Positions 15,739 through 24,525 of a DNA stretch of 64,000 bases are shown piece by piece. Source of the stretch: Paraburkholderia sacchari (GTDB lineage: Bacteria; Pseudomonadota; Gammaproteobacteria; Burkholderiales; Burkholderiaceae); the NCBI RefSeq assembly GCF_000785435.2, contig NZ_JTDB02000002.1, forward strand, positions 62,001-126,000, written 5' to 3'. How positions within the stretch are numbered: position 1 is the stretch's first letter; each line of letters opens with the position of its first letter. Made by a program: the position numbers and the translations under genes. The notes under the pieces are model-generated. The model had not been told where the DNA came from, did not search any database, and saw only the letters and a list, made by a program, of their open reading frames with translations.

Positions 15739-17277
15739 ATGAAACAGGATTTGCCCGCAGCACTGGCGCGTCACGACGGCCCCGAGAGCGGCGGTGAGCG
15801 CAGCCGTGGCACGCCGGGTTTTCCAGGCGACGATCCACGCGAATCAGCGCATGAATCACAGCATGAATCGCCGCATGAATCACAGCATGAGTCGCTGCAT
15901 GCCTTGCTCGCCGCGCAGCGCGCGGCGTATCTGCGCGCGCCGTTTCCTGCGTGGAGCGAGCGCGCGCGCAATCTGCGGGCGCTGCGCGACGTGCTGTTCG
16001 CCAACCAGGACGCGCTCGCCGAAGCGATGAACGCCGACTTCGGTCAGCGCTCGAAAGCCGAAGTCGCGCTGGCCGAGTTCATGGTGCTCAAGCAGGAAAT
16101 CGACGCCGCGCTCAAGCACGGCGCGCGCTGGATGCGCCCGCAGCGCCGCAGCGTCGGCAAATGGCTCGCGCCGGGCCGCGCGCGCGTGGTGCCGCAGCCG
16201 CTCGGCGTGGCGGGCATCGTCGTGCCGTGGAACTATCCGCTGCTGCTCGGCGCGAGCCCGCTCGTGTGCGCGCTCGCGGCCGGCAACCGCGCGATGATCA
16301 AGATGTCGGAGCTTACGCCGCGCACCTCGGCGCTGTTCGCAGAACTGATGAGCCAGACCTTCGCGCGCGACCACGTGGCGGTCGTGAACGGCGACGCCGC
16401 CGTGGGCGCCGCGTTCACGGCGTTGCCGTTCGACCACCTGCTGTTCACGGGCTCGACGCGCGTGGGCCACGAGGTGATGCGCGCGGCCGCCGCGAACCTC
16501 ACGCCGGTCACGCTGGAGCTGGGTGGCAAGTCGCCCGTGCTGATCGGCGAGCACGCGCGCTTCGACTATGCCGTCGACAGCCTGCTGCTCGGCAAGACGC
16601 TGAACGCGGGGCAAACCTGCATCGCGCCCGATTACGTGCTGCTACCGCGCGGCAGCGAGGACGCCTTCATCGCCCGGGCGCGCACTCGCTTTGGCGAGCT
16701 CTACCCCGACTTCGCGAACAACCGCGACTACACGTCGATCATCTCGGCGCGCCACTACGAGCGGCTCGAACGCCTCGCCGACGACGCGCGCGCCGAAGGT
16801 GCGCAACTGCACGCGCTGGGCCCGCGCGACGCCGCCACGCGGCGCTTCGCGCCCGTGATCGTGACGGGCGCGGGCGAGCACACGCAGCTGATGCAAGAGG
16901 AGATTTTCGGGCCGCTGCTGCCGCTCGTGCCCTACGACTCGCTCGACGAAGCGCTCCACTACGTGAATGCACGCCCGCGGCCGCTCGCGCTCTACCTCTA
17001 CGCCGACGACGCGCGCACCGTCGAGCGCGTGACGCGCGAGACCGTGGCGGGCGGGATGTCGGTGAACGAGACGCTCATGCATATCGCGGCCGAGGGGCTG
17101 CCGTTCGGCGGCGTCGGCCCGAGCGGCATGGGCGCCTATCACGGCTACGAGGGCTTCGTTACGTTCTCGCAGATGAAGCCCGTGTTCACGCAGGCGCGGC
17201 TGAATGCGCGGCGGTTGATCGCGCCGCCTTACGGCAAGCGGTTTGGATTGCTGATCAAGGCGATATTGAAGTTTTAG
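15739..17277 (+). CDS. NAD(P)-dependent aldehyde dehydrogenase, coniferyl-aldehyde-dehydrogenase-like
   Basis: A 512-residue enzyme. Typical motifs are GIVVPWNYPLLL, FTGSTRVGHEVM for the cofactor, LELGGKSPVL with the general-base Glu, and NAGQTCIAPDYV with the catalytic Cys. The C-terminal hydrophobic tail and the motif set fit the coniferyl aldehyde / fatty aldehyde subgroup, which lacks the long oligomerisation tail. The ATG at 15739 was chosen. The first ~60 residues are an unusual extension containing a run of HES-Q/P repeats before the conserved domain starts near LHALLAAQRAAY. It is divergent from the GMC oxidoreductase, suggesting joint alcohol/aldehyde oxidation. Confidence 0.9.
   Translation: MKQDLPAALARHDGPESGGERSRGTPGFPGDDPRESAHESQHESPHESQHESLHALLAAQRAAYLRAPFPAWSERARNLRALRDVLFANQDALAEAMNADFGQRSKAEVALAEFMVLKQEIDAALKHGARWMRPQRRSVGKWLAPGRARVVPQPLGVAGIVVPWNYPLLLGASPLVCALAAGNRAMIKMSELTPRTSALFAELMSQTFARDHVAVVNGDAAVGAAFTALPFDHLLFTGSTRVGHEVMRAAAANLTPVTLELGGKSPVLIGEHARFDYAVDSLLLGKTLNAGQTCIAPDYVLLPRGSEDAFIARARTRFGELYPDFANNRDYTSIISARHYERLERLADDARAEGAQLHALGPRDAATRRFAPVIVTGAGEHTQLMQEEIFGPLLPLVPYDSLDEALHYVNARPRPLALYLYADDARTVERVTRETVAGGMSVNETLMHIAAEGLPFGGVGPSGMGAYHGYEGFVTFSQMKPVFTQARLNARRLIAPPYGKRFGLLIKAILKF
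15841..15900 (+). repeat. 12-bp tandem repeat encoding HES(Q/P) units
   Basis: About five imperfect 12-bp units of the form GCATGAATCACA encode HESQ HESP HESQ HESL in the N-terminal extension of the aldehyde dehydrogenase. Confidence 0.85.
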
Positions 17278-17322
17278 GGCCTGCTCACATTCATAACGGG
17301 TTTGCGCAGGCCGCAAACACCG

Positions 17323-17721
17323 CTAGCGCGGCAGCGCGGGCAAGCGCAACGGGCTGCCCGCAAGCGACTTGGCGTCCGGCATGCGCGATGGCGATGCCGC
17401 CTGGGTCGTTTGTGCCGCTTGTTCAGTTTGCGCGGCTTGTTGCACCTCGCTTTCCACCGCCTCGAGCCCATGCAGCCACGCCAGCAGTTCCGCCACGGCC
17501 TGATAAAGCTGCGGCGGGATCTGCGAATCCAGGTCCACCTGCATCAGCAGCGAGACCATCTCCGGCGCCTCGTGCACGTAGAGGCCCGCCTCCTTCGCGC
17601 GCTGCACGATCATCTCGGCCACGAGCCCATAGCCCTTCGCGACCACGCGCGGCGCGCCGTCACGCGCGACCGGATCGTCGTAGGCCAGTGCGGCGGCGCT
17701 TTTGCGATGCGTGCGGCTCAT
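17323..17721 (-). CDS. Stand-alone FlhB C-terminal-domain protein (FhlX/FlhB-like)
   Basis: A 132-residue protein that aligns with the cytoplasmic export-switch domain of FlhB: YDDPVARDGAPRVVAKGYGLVAEMIV, then VHEAPEMVSLLMQVDLDSQIPPQLYQAVAELLAWLHGLE. The true FlhB in this window has the matching APKVVAKGVNLVAARI and REIPGPLYGAVAQVLAWVYQL. There are no membrane helices, and the NPTH self-cleavage motif is replaced by DDPVAR, so it would mimic the already cleaved C-terminal fragment. Its ATG overlaps the TGA of the FliK-like gene upstream. It probably interacts with FliK or the export gate; the precise role is not established here. Confidence 0.85.
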   Translation of the reverse strand: MSRTHRKSAAALAYDDPVARDGAPRVVAKGYGLVAEMIVQRAKEAGLYVHEAPEMVSLLMQVDLDSQIPPQLYQAVAELLAWLHGLEAVESEVQQAAQTEQAAQTTQAASPSRMPDAKSLAGSPLRLPALPR

Positions 17722-19316
17722 CGGAGCTCCCAGTCTGTCGAGTCGATGGCGTGCGGAGTATCGGCCGCGTGCGTGGCTTCGGCGGCGCGCGCATACGCAC
17801 CGGCGGCCCGCATGCCGTCCATGCCCGCTGCACCACCCATGCCGTTCATGCCGCCCGCGCCGCCGATCTCGCGGATCGACAGCCCGGCGAGCGCGAGCCC
17901 CAGCGCTTCGAGCCGTCCGCGCAGCGCCTCGCTGTGTGCGCTGAGGCGCTGCGCGCCGCCCGGGCTCGCCTGCACGCGCACCGCGAGTGTCGAGCCTGTG
18001 AGCGCAAGCTCCGCGTCGACGGTGCCCAGCGCCGGCAGCGCCAGCGTGAGACGCGTGTGCCATGGCGTTTCGTTTTCGTCGGCAACGCGCCCCGCGCGCG
18101 CGTCTTGCCAGGTGTGGCGCTCGTCGTCGTCGTCCGGCTGGATGGTCCAGTCGAGCCGCACGCCCGGCCATGCCTCGCCGGTCCAGCGGAATTCCCCGGT
18201 CGCGAGCAAATCGAGTTGCTGACGCACGAGCGGCAGCAACGCTTCGTGCACGCCCACCCCCGCGCCGGCCCCAGCGGGCGTGCGGGTGGCGGGCAGCAGC
18301 GCATCGGCGAGCGCCGCCGTGTTGACGCCGGCGCGCTCCCCCTCCTCGGCGAGCGCAGCGGCATTGGCTTCGCCGCGCGCGCCCGAGGCCGCTGCCGCCC
18401 CCGCCGCGTTGGCCGTGCCGCCCGCCCGCGCGCCCTGCTGGGCCGCGCTGGGCAGATCGATCCACAGCACGTCGGCGATGTCGTCGGCGGCGAGGCTCCT
18501 GTCGCCCGCAAATTCGAGCGGCAACTGCGCGCTGCCGCTGGTCAGGCGGTTCTGCGGTTCGTCGGCGAGTTCGCCAGGCGTGCGCTGGCCGCGCAGCCAT
18601 TGGGCAAGATGCGATTCGTAGAAGAGGCCGCTCGACGCCACCGTCTGCGCGAGCGTGGCCGCCAGCACGGCGACCGGGCCGGTTTGCGTGGCGAGTGCGG
18701 TGCGCTGGGCTGCTTGCGCGCCCTGCGTTGAAGACGCCGCATCGCTTGTGCCGCCGGTCATGCCACTGCTTTTGCCGCCATTTTCCGCCGCATCCGCAGC
18801 ACCATTCGCGCTACCCGCGCCGGCTGCACCTCCGGCGTCTTGCGCGCTGCCCGGCAGTCCTGCCTGCGCGGCTTCAGCCGTCGATGCCTCCAGGTCGGCA
18901 AGCAACGCGGCCTCCAGCGCCTGGGCCTGGGCCTGGGCCTGGACCCGGTCCGTGGCCCCCGTCTGGGCAGTGGGATTCGCGAGGCCCGGCAGTGGCAGCG
19001 AGCCGGCGTCTCCCGCCATCGCCTGGCCGGCGGCGGCCGGATCGGTCCAGATCGGCGCGCGCCCGACCACGGAGGGCGTGGCCTCTCCGCCCGAGCGGAT
19101 GATCGCGTCGAGCGCGAGCGCGACCGCGGAAAGCACCGTTTGCGCCGATGCCTGCGGCGAGCCGGCGTTGCGCGGATCGGCCAGCGCGGCCGCGCCGCCC
19201 GTGAGCGCGGAAACGCCCGCCTGCGCGGCGCCGGTACTGCCCTGGGAGCCCGCCGCGCCCAGTGCGCCTATGCGGCTCGCGAGCAGCGCCGCAGCGCTCG
19301 TATCGATTCCGTTCAT
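17718..19316 (-). CDS. FliK-like hook-length control family protein (second FliK)
   Basis: A 532-residue protein. The first ~300 residues are Ala/Gly/Gln-rich and probably disordered, as in FliK rulers. The C-terminal part (about 370-500, with FRWTGEAWPGVRLDWTIQ, WHTRLTLALPALGTVDAELA and ALGLALAGLSIREIGG) resembles the FliK C-terminal domain that contacts FlhB. The gene is translationally coupled to a stand-alone FlhB C-terminal domain. A separate, more canonical fliK is present at 26842-28392, so this is a paralogue. The start MNGIDTSAAALLASRIGALG at 19316 was preferred to an earlier in-frame start. The 135-bp gap before it holds nothing obvious. Confidence 0.78.
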   Translation of the reverse strand: MNGIDTSAAALLASRIGALGAAGSQGSTGAAQAGVSALTGGAAALADPRNAGSPQASAQTVLSAVALALDAIIRSGGEATPSVVGRAPIWTDPAAAGQAMAGDAGSLPLPGLANPTAQTGATDRVQAQAQAQALEAALLADLEASTAEAAQAGLPGSAQDAGGAAGAGSANGAADAAENGGKSSGMTGGTSDAASSTQGAQAAQRTALATQTGPVAVLAATLAQTVASSGLFYESHLAQWLRGQRTPGELADEPQNRLTSGSAQLPLEFAGDRSLAADDIADVLWIDLPSAAQQGARAGGTANAAGAAAASGARGEANAAALAEEGERAGVNTAALADALLPATRTPAGAGAGVGVHEALLPLVRQQLDLLATGEFRWTGEAWPGVRLDWTIQPDDDDERHTWQDARAGRVADENETPWHTRLTLALPALGTVDAELALTGSTLAVRVQASPGGAQRLSAHSEALRGRLEALGLALAGLSIREIGGAGGMNGMGGAAGMDGMRAAGAYARAAEATHAADTPHAIDSTDWELR

Positions 19317-19451
19317 GCGGAGCGTGGCCCGCACGGGCCAGGTTGTGCGCCGCGCGTCCCATACGGCGACGCGGCGCGGTCAGTGTTCGTGCGCGAGCGG
19401 GTCTGCCCGCCCGTTCATGCGCGCTTGGCAAAAGCCTCGCGCCACCCCGCC

Positions 19452-19784
19452 CTAGCGCGCGCCGTACAGCTCCTGCAACACTCGCGACGGCTGCGCCGTG
19501 CCTTGAAAGAGCGCTGCAAGTCGCGCCATGCACGGGCTCGCGAGGTCGCGGATCGCGGCGTCGTCGGCGAGGATCCGCCGGATCAGCTCGTACTTGCGCG
19601 TCCGCTCGGCGTCGGTGAGCCGGATGCCGCAATCGGCGTTCTTGAGCGCGTCCACCAGGCGCCGGTACTCGTCCTGAAGGCCGATCAGCTCGTTCCAGCT
19701 CGCACCGCGCGCGGCATGGAGCATCTGCTCGGAGACCGCCGCAATCGCCTCGTAGCGGGCAAAGTAGTCTGCTTTCGAATTCAT
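19452..19784 (-). CDS. fliT: Flagellar export chaperone FliT
   Basis: A 110-residue, mostly helical protein in the usual place after fliS. FliT binds FliD (cap) and in enterics also FlhDC; it is small, cytoplasmic and poorly conserved. Visible features fit: YEAIAAVSEQMLHAARGASWNEL, then a DAERTRKYELIRRILADDAAIRDL helix. The ATG overlaps the fliS stop (TCAT at 19781-19784). The assignment relies on size and context as much as on sequence. Confidence 0.85.
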   Translation of the reverse strand: MNSKADYFARYEAIAAVSEQMLHAARGASWNELIGLQDEYRRLVDALKNADCGIRLTDAERTRKYELIRRILADDAAIRDLASPCMARLAALFQGTAQPSRVLQELYGAR

Positions 19785-20227
19785 CTCGTCAATGAACCGG
19801 GCACGGGCGCGGACGACTCTCTCGCCATCCGCTCCACTTCCGGCGCAATCCCCAACCAGGCTTCCTCGAGCGTCGCCAGGAGGCCATCGACTTCGACCAG
19901 CATGGATTCGCTCTGTTGAATGTTCGCTTCGAGCAGGCGTCGCGTCATGTAACCGTAAAGTGCGTTCAGGCGTTGCGCGATTTCTCCGCCCGCCTCGACG
20001 TTCAACGCCAGCTGAAGCCCGCTTTCGACAATCCGGATGGCCTTGCCGATCGCCTCGCCGCGCGGCCCCACATTGCCCATCTGCAGGTGCATGCGGGCCT
20101 GCGCAATCGCCTTGCGCGCGCCTTCGTACAGGAGCGCAATCAGCTTGTGCGGACTCGCGCCCATGACCCCTGTTTCGACACCCACGCGTGCATAAGCGTT
20201 GGCTCCAGACTGTGCAGGGGAAAACAT
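19781..20227 (-). CDS. fliS: Flagellin chaperone FliS
   Basis: A 148-residue helical cytoplasmic chaperone that holds flagellin before export. Family marks are AYARVGVETGVMGASPHKLIALLYEGARKAIAQAR near the start and LYGYMTRRLLEANIQ in the middle. The length is normal. It heads a fliS-fliT-fliK2-flhB-C gene string, and a good sigma-28 promoter lies about 85 bp upstream. Confidence 0.95.
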   Translation of the reverse strand: MFSPAQSGANAYARVGVETGVMGASPHKLIALLYEGARKAIAQARMHLQMGNVGPRGEAIGKAIRIVESGLQLALNVEAGGEIAQRLNALYGYMTRRLLEANIQQSESMLVEVDGLLATLEEAWLGIAPEVERMARESSAPVPGSLTR

Positions 20228-20311
20228 CGGCGCTTCTCCTTCGAATGTGCGGCTATGGATATGGTGCGTCCGGCCCTTTGCCTTGCGTGGCGCGAGCCGG
20301 GTATAGCCGTG

Positions 20312-20339
20312 TTATCGGAACGGCGCGGGAGAAGCTTTA
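20312..20339 (-). promoter_or_regulatory. Sigma-28 (FliA) promoter of fliS
   Basis: On the minus strand TAAAGCTT, 12 bases, then TCCGATAA: close to the sigma-28 consensus TAAAGTTT-N11-GCCGATAA. It points towards fliS, 85 bp away, fitting late-class expression. Confidence 0.78.
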
Positions 20340-20433
20340 ATGCCTTTGAAAGTTCGAAGGCGCGAAGGCACGAAGCCACGACAGGGCGGCCACGGGCCGG
20401 CCAGGCATCACAGGCATTGGCAGCAACCGGCCG

Positions 20434-20769
20434 CTAGACCTGGATCTGCATGATGTCGGTGTAGGCCGCAACGAGCTTGTTGCGCACCTGCAAGCCGAAC
20501 TGGAAGCCGACGTTGGCCTTCTGCATGTCGACCATGACGTCGTTGAGCGAAACGTTGCCGGCCCCGAGCTCGAACGCCTGCGACTCGCCCACGGCCTTCT
20601 GCTGATCGGCGCTGATCTTGTCGATGGACGACTTGAGCGCCGCGGCGAAGCCGCCCGCGGTGGCCGCGCCCGAGCCGACGTCGGCGGCGCTGGTATCGCT
20701 TGCCGCCTGCGCGGCCATGGACTGCATCTGCGCGAGGGCCGACGTGAGTGGGTTGACTGGCACGGTCAT
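20434..20769 (-). CDS. fliE: MS ring-rod junction protein FliE
   Basis: A 111-residue protein that joins the MS ring to the rod. It has the family C-terminus [39 protein letters not shown] and a mid-part [15 protein letters not shown]. The start [14 protein letters not shown] at 20769 was chosen from the much longer open frame because family proteins begin here. It is transcribed away from fliF, the usual betaproteobacterial layout. The space down to fliS (20228-20433) carries the fliS promoter. Confidence 0.95.
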   Translation of the reverse strand: MTVPVNPLTSALAQMQSMAAQAASDTSAADVGSGAATAGGFAAALKSSIDKISADQQKAVGESQAFELGAGNVSLNDVMVDMQKANVGFQFGLQVRNKLVAAYTDIMQIQV

Positions 20770-20925
20770 GTTTGCTCCACGAATAAAGAGGGGTAGCGCG
20801 AGGGCGGATGCCGCCGCCCGGCGAATCCGGCGCGCCTGTGGGTGATACGCGGATTGCATACAGCGCGCCGAATCTGGGAAGGAGCATAGCAATTCGCCAT
20901 TTCCGGCAGCCTCGAAACTAGGGGG

Positions 20926-20943
20926 AAAACCCGGCTCTATTCG
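20926..20943 (+). promoter_or_regulatory. Shared 18-bp element upstream of fliF
   Basis: AAAACCCGGCTCTATTCG lies 105 bp before fliF. The same layout AAA-N-CCC-NNN-TCTATTC is found before flgA and fliL, in the coding direction each time. It may be a promoter element or activator site of the middle flagellar class; not recognised as a known box. Confidence 0.45.
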
Positions 20944-21048
20944 CGCAATCGGCTTGCCAGCGGGTGCGGATAATCGCTGTCGTGAAAGTTTCCGCCGCGC
21001 GCGCGCCGCTCGAGCGGGGACAGCAAGTCTCCCGGAGAAACCCGTCGC

Positions 21049-22839
21049 ATGGATTCGTCTGCCAACTCGTTGATCAACCCCGATGCCCGCGTGGGCCTCG
21101 CCACCAGCGGCGCAGCCTCCGGCGCGGCCGCGGCGGGCGCGGCAGGCGGCCTCGCGGAGGACCTGGGCGGCGGCTTTGCGCAGCGCCTCGGCTCGCTGTC
21201 TTCGCTGCGCAATGTGCGCGGCAACCCGCGCGCGCCGCTCATCGTGGCGGTGGCGGTGCTCGTCGCCGTGGTCGTGGGCCTGATCCTGTGGTCGCGCGCG
21301 CCCGACTACAAGGTGCTCTACAGCAATCTCTCGGACCGCGACGGCGGTGCGATCATCACGGCGCTGCAGGCCGCCAATGTGCCGTACAAGCTCTCGGAGG
21401 GCGGCGGCGCGATTCTCGTGCCGTCCGAGCAAGTGGGCGAAATGCGCCTGCGCCTCGCCCAGCAGGGCTTGCCCAAGAGCGGCTCGGTGGGCTTCGAATT
21501 GATGGACAACCAGAAGTTCGGCATCAGCCAGTTCGCCGAGCAGGTGAACTACCAGCGCGCGCTCGAAGGCGAGCTCGAGCAAACGATTCAATCGATCCAG
21601 AGCGTGAAATCCGCGCGCGTGCATCTGGCCATTCCGAAGCCCTCGGTGTTCGTGCGCGAGCGCGAAGCGCCCACGGCGTCGGTGCTCGTCAACCTGTATC
21701 CCGGCCGCATGCTCGACGAAGGCCAGGTGGCCGCCATCACGCACATGGTGGCCTCGGCCGTGCCCGATCTGCCGGTGCGCAACGTGACCGTGGCCGACCA
21801 GGACGGCAACCTGCTCACGCAGAGCGCCGCGAGCGCCGGCCTCGACGCTTCGCAACTCAAGTACGTGCGCCAGGTCGAGCACGACACCCAGGCGCGCATC
21901 GACGCGATCCTCGCGCCGCTCTTCGGCGCCGGCAACGCACGCTCGCAGGTGAGCGCCGACCTCGACTTCTCGAAGCTCGAGCAAACTTCCGAAAACTACG
22001 GCCCGAACGGCAGCCCGCAGCAGGCCGCGATCCGCAGCCAGCAGCAGAGCATCGCCACCGATTCGCAGCAGGCGAGCGCCGGCGGCGTGCCGGGCGCGCT
22101 CTCGAACACGCCGCCGCAGCCGGCCTCCGCGCCCATCAGCGCACCCGCTGCGGGCGCGAACGGCGCGCCCAGCACCACGCCGGTCTCGGATCACCGCGAC
22201 ACCACCACGAACTACGAGCTCGACAAGACGGTGCGCCATTTCAGCCAGTCGCCGGGCAGCATCAAGCGGCTCTCGGTGGCGGTGGTCGTGAACTATCAGC
22301 AGAAGGTGGATGCCAAGGGGCACGCCACGCTGCAGCCGCTCGACGCGCAAAAGCTCGCGCAGGTCGAGCAGCTCGTGAAGGACTCGATGGGCTACGACGC
22401 GAAGCGCGGCGACTCGGTGAACGTGGTGAACGCCGCGTTCCAGCAGGAAGTCGATCCGAACGCGAACCTGCCGTGGTGGCGCCAGCCCGACATGCTCGCG
22501 CTCGCAAAGCAACTCGCGACGTGGCTCGGCATTGGCGCGGTGGCGCTGTTCCTCTACTTCGTGATGGTCAAGCCCGCGCTGCGGCGCGCCTTCCCGCCGC
22601 CCGCGCCGCCCGCCGCGCCCGCGCTCGCGGCCATGGACGAGCCAATGCTGCTCGACGGCCTGCCGTCCGTGGACAAGCTCGAAGGCGCGGGAGAGGCCGA
22701 AGCGGACTCGACCCTGCTCGCACTCGAAAACGACAAGCACAAGTTCGAACGCAACCTCGAATTCGCGCGCAGCATTGCGCGTCAGGATCCGAAGATCGTC
22801 GCAACCGTGGTCAAGAACTGGGTAAACGATGAACGCTGA
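21049..22839 (+). CDS. fliF: Flagellar MS-ring protein FliF
   Basis: A 596-residue inner-membrane protein. A first helix ([20 protein letters not shown]) lies near residue 65, a second ([19 protein letters not shown]) near 490. Between them is the periplasmic ring-building region with [41 protein letters not shown] and [17 protein letters not shown]. The C-terminal tail [28 protein letters not shown] binds FliG. It is the base on which the C ring and export gate assemble. It leads the fliFGHIJK operon; its end overlaps fliG by 11 bp. Confidence 0.98.
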   Translation: MDSSANSLINPDARVGLATSGAASGAAAAGAAGGLAEDLGGGFAQRLGSLSSLRNVRGNPRAPLIVAVAVLVAVVVGLILWSRAPDYKVLYSNLSDRDGGAIITALQAANVPYKLSEGGGAILVPSEQVGEMRLRLAQQGLPKSGSVGFELMDNQKFGISQFAEQVNYQRALEGELEQTIQSIQSVKSARVHLAIPKPSVFVREREAPTASVLVNLYPGRMLDEGQVAAITHMVASAVPDLPVRNVTVADQDGNLLTQSAASAGLDASQLKYVRQVEHDTQARIDAILAPLFGAGNARSQVSADLDFSKLEQTSENYGPNGSPQQAAIRSQQQSIATDSQQASAGGVPGALSNTPPQPASAPISAPAAGANGAPSTTPVSDHRDTTTNYELDKTVRHFSQSPGSIKRLSVAVVVNYQQKVDAKGHATLQPLDAQKLAQVEQLVKDSMGYDAKRGDSVNVVNAAFQQEVDPNANLPWWRQPDMLALAKQLATWLGIGAVALFLYFVMVKPALRRAFPPPAPPAAPALAAMDEPMLLDGLPSVDKLEGAGEAEADSTLLALENDKHKFERNLEFARSIARQDPKIVATVVKNWVNDER

Positions 22840-23824
22840 AGGAGCCACCAAGAGCGCCCTGCTGCTCATGTCGATCGGCGAGGAAGAGGCCGCGCAGGTC
22901 TTCAAGTTCCTCGGCCCGCGCGAGGTGCAGAAGATCGGCGCCGCCATGGCCGCGCTCAAGAACGTCAAGCGCGAAGAGATCGACGCGGTGCTGCAGGAGT
23001 TCGTGAAGGAAGCCGAGCAGCACAGCGCGCTCTCGCTCGATTCGAGCGACTATATCCGCAGCGTGCTCACCAAGGCGCTCGGCGAGGACAAGGCCGGCGC
23101 CGTGATCGACCGCATCCTGCAAGGCGGCGACACGAGCGGCATCGAAGGCCTCAAGTGGATGGATTCGGGGTCGGTAGCCGAACTCATCAAGAACGAGCAT
23201 CCGCAGATCATCGCCACGATCCTCGTGCATCTGGACCGCGACCAGGCCTCGGAGATCGCGTCGTGCTTCACCGAGCGTCTGCGCAACGACGTGCTGCTGC
23301 GCATCGCGACGCTCGACGGCATCCAGCCGCAGGCGCTGCGCGAGCTCGACGACGTGCTCACGGGCCTGCTCTCGGGCAGCGACAACTTGAAGCGCAGCCC
23401 GATGGGCGGCATCCGCACGGCCGCCGAAATCCTCAACTTCATGACGAGCCAGCACGAGGAAGGCGTGATCGAAAACGTGCGCCAGTACGACGCCGAGCTT
23501 GCCCAGAAGATCATCGACCAGATGTTTGTTTTCGAGAACCTGCTCGATCTCGAAGACCGCGCGATCCAGCTGCTGCTCAAGGAAGTGGAGTCGGAGTCGC
23601 TGATCATCTCGCTCAAGGGCGCGCCGCCCGCGCTGCGCACCAAGTTCCTCTCGAACATGTCGCAGCGCGCCGCCGAACTGCTCGCCGAAGACCTCGACGC
23701 GCGCGGCCCTGTACGTGTTTCGGAGGTCGAAGCACAACAACGGCGTATCCTTCAGATCGTTCGCAATCTTGCTGAAAGCGGCCAGATCGTGATCGGCGGA
23801 AAGGCGGAAGACGCGTATGTCTGA
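22829..23824 (+). CDS. fliG: Flagellar motor switch protein FliG
   Basis: A 331-residue cytoplasmic C-ring protein that transmits torque. Features are the N-terminal FliF-binding domain ([21 protein letters not shown]), the middle-domain [13 protein letters not shown] (EHPQ motif, FliM contact) and the C-terminal torque helix with charged residues ([20 protein letters not shown]). Length matches E. coli FliG. It overlaps both fliF and fliH. Confidence 0.98.
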   Translation: MNAEGATKSALLLMSIGEEEAAQVFKFLGPREVQKIGAAMAALKNVKREEIDAVLQEFVKEAEQHSALSLDSSDYIRSVLTKALGEDKAGAVIDRILQGGDTSGIEGLKWMDSGSVAELIKNEHPQIIATILVHLDRDQASEIASCFTERLRNDVLLRIATLDGIQPQALRELDDVLTGLLSGSDNLKRSPMGGIRTAAEILNFMTSQHEEGVIENVRQYDAELAQKIIDQMFVFENLLDLEDRAIQLLLKEVESESLIISLKGAPPALRTKFLSNMSQRAAELLAEDLDARGPVRVSEVEAQQRRILQIVRNLAESGQIVIGGKAEDAYV

Positions 23825-24509
23825 CGAGGCAACACAGATGGCCGCGCAACAGTCCCGCGCGCGCTCGGCGTACCAGCGCTGGGAGATGGCGTCGTTCGAC
23901 CCGCCGCCCCCGCCTCCGCCGCCGCCCACGCCCGACGAGACCGCTGCGTTCGAGGCGCAATTGCTGCGCATTCGCGAGAACGCCCATCAGGAAGGCCTGA
24001 AGTCGGGGCACGTGGCGGGTCAGGCGCTCGGCTATCAGGCCGGCTATGACCAAGGCCACAAGCAGGGCTTCGAGCAGGGCCGCGAAGAGGCGCGCGCCCA
24101 GGCGCGGCAGCTCGCGTTGCTCGCGCAACGTTTTGCCGAGGCGCTGCAGACTGCCGAAGCGGGCGTGGCCGACATGCTCGTCGAGCTTGCGCTCGACATC
24201 GCGCAGCAGGTGGTGCGCCAGCACGTGCAGCACGACCCGACGGCGCTGCTGGCCGCGGCGCGCGAGCTGCTCGCGCACGAGCCGCAGCTCACGGGCTCGC
24301 CGCAACTCGTGGTGAGTCCTGCCGATCTGCCGGTGGTGGAGGCGTATCTGATGGAAGAACTGCAAACGCGCGGCTGGACCGTGCGCGCCGATGCGGCGCT
24401 CGAGCGCGGCGGCTGCCGCGCGCAGGCGGCGAGCGGCGAAGCCGATGCGGCCATCGGCACGCGCTGGGAGCGCGTGGCGCTGGCGCTCGGCAAGGCGCGG
24501 CCGTGGTGA
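23817..24509 (+). CDS. fliH: Flagellar export ATPase regulator FliH
   Basis: A 230-residue protein. FliH holds FliI at the export gate and restrains its ATPase. Visible are a proline run after SFD near residue 30 (nine consecutive Pro), a Gly-periodic coiled region ([33 protein letters not shown], GxxxG pattern typical of FliH), and a C-terminal V1/FliH domain. It overlaps fliG by 8 bp. Confidence 0.94.
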   Translation: MSDEATQMAAQQSRARSAYQRWEMASFDPPPPPPPPPTPDETAAFEAQLLRIRENAHQEGLKSGHVAGQALGYQAGYDQGHKQGFEQGREEARAQARQLALLAQRFAEALQTAEAGVADMLVELALDIAQQVVRQHVQHDPTALLAAARELLAHEPQLTGSPQLVVSPADLPVVEAYLMEELQTRGWTVRADAALERGGCRAQAASGEADAAIGTRWERVALALGKARPW

Positions 24510-24525
24510 GCGCCGGGCAAACACG

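Noticed and set aside
15951..18731. 926-codon open frame on the plus strand
   Set aside because: It overlaps the aldehyde dehydrogenase in another frame and runs antisense through fliK2; the product is Arg/Ala-rich without any domain, as expected in high-GC DNA.
20434..22968. 844-codon open frame on the minus strand reaching through fliF
   Set aside because: Only the last 111 codons are real (fliE); the rest is antisense to fliF.
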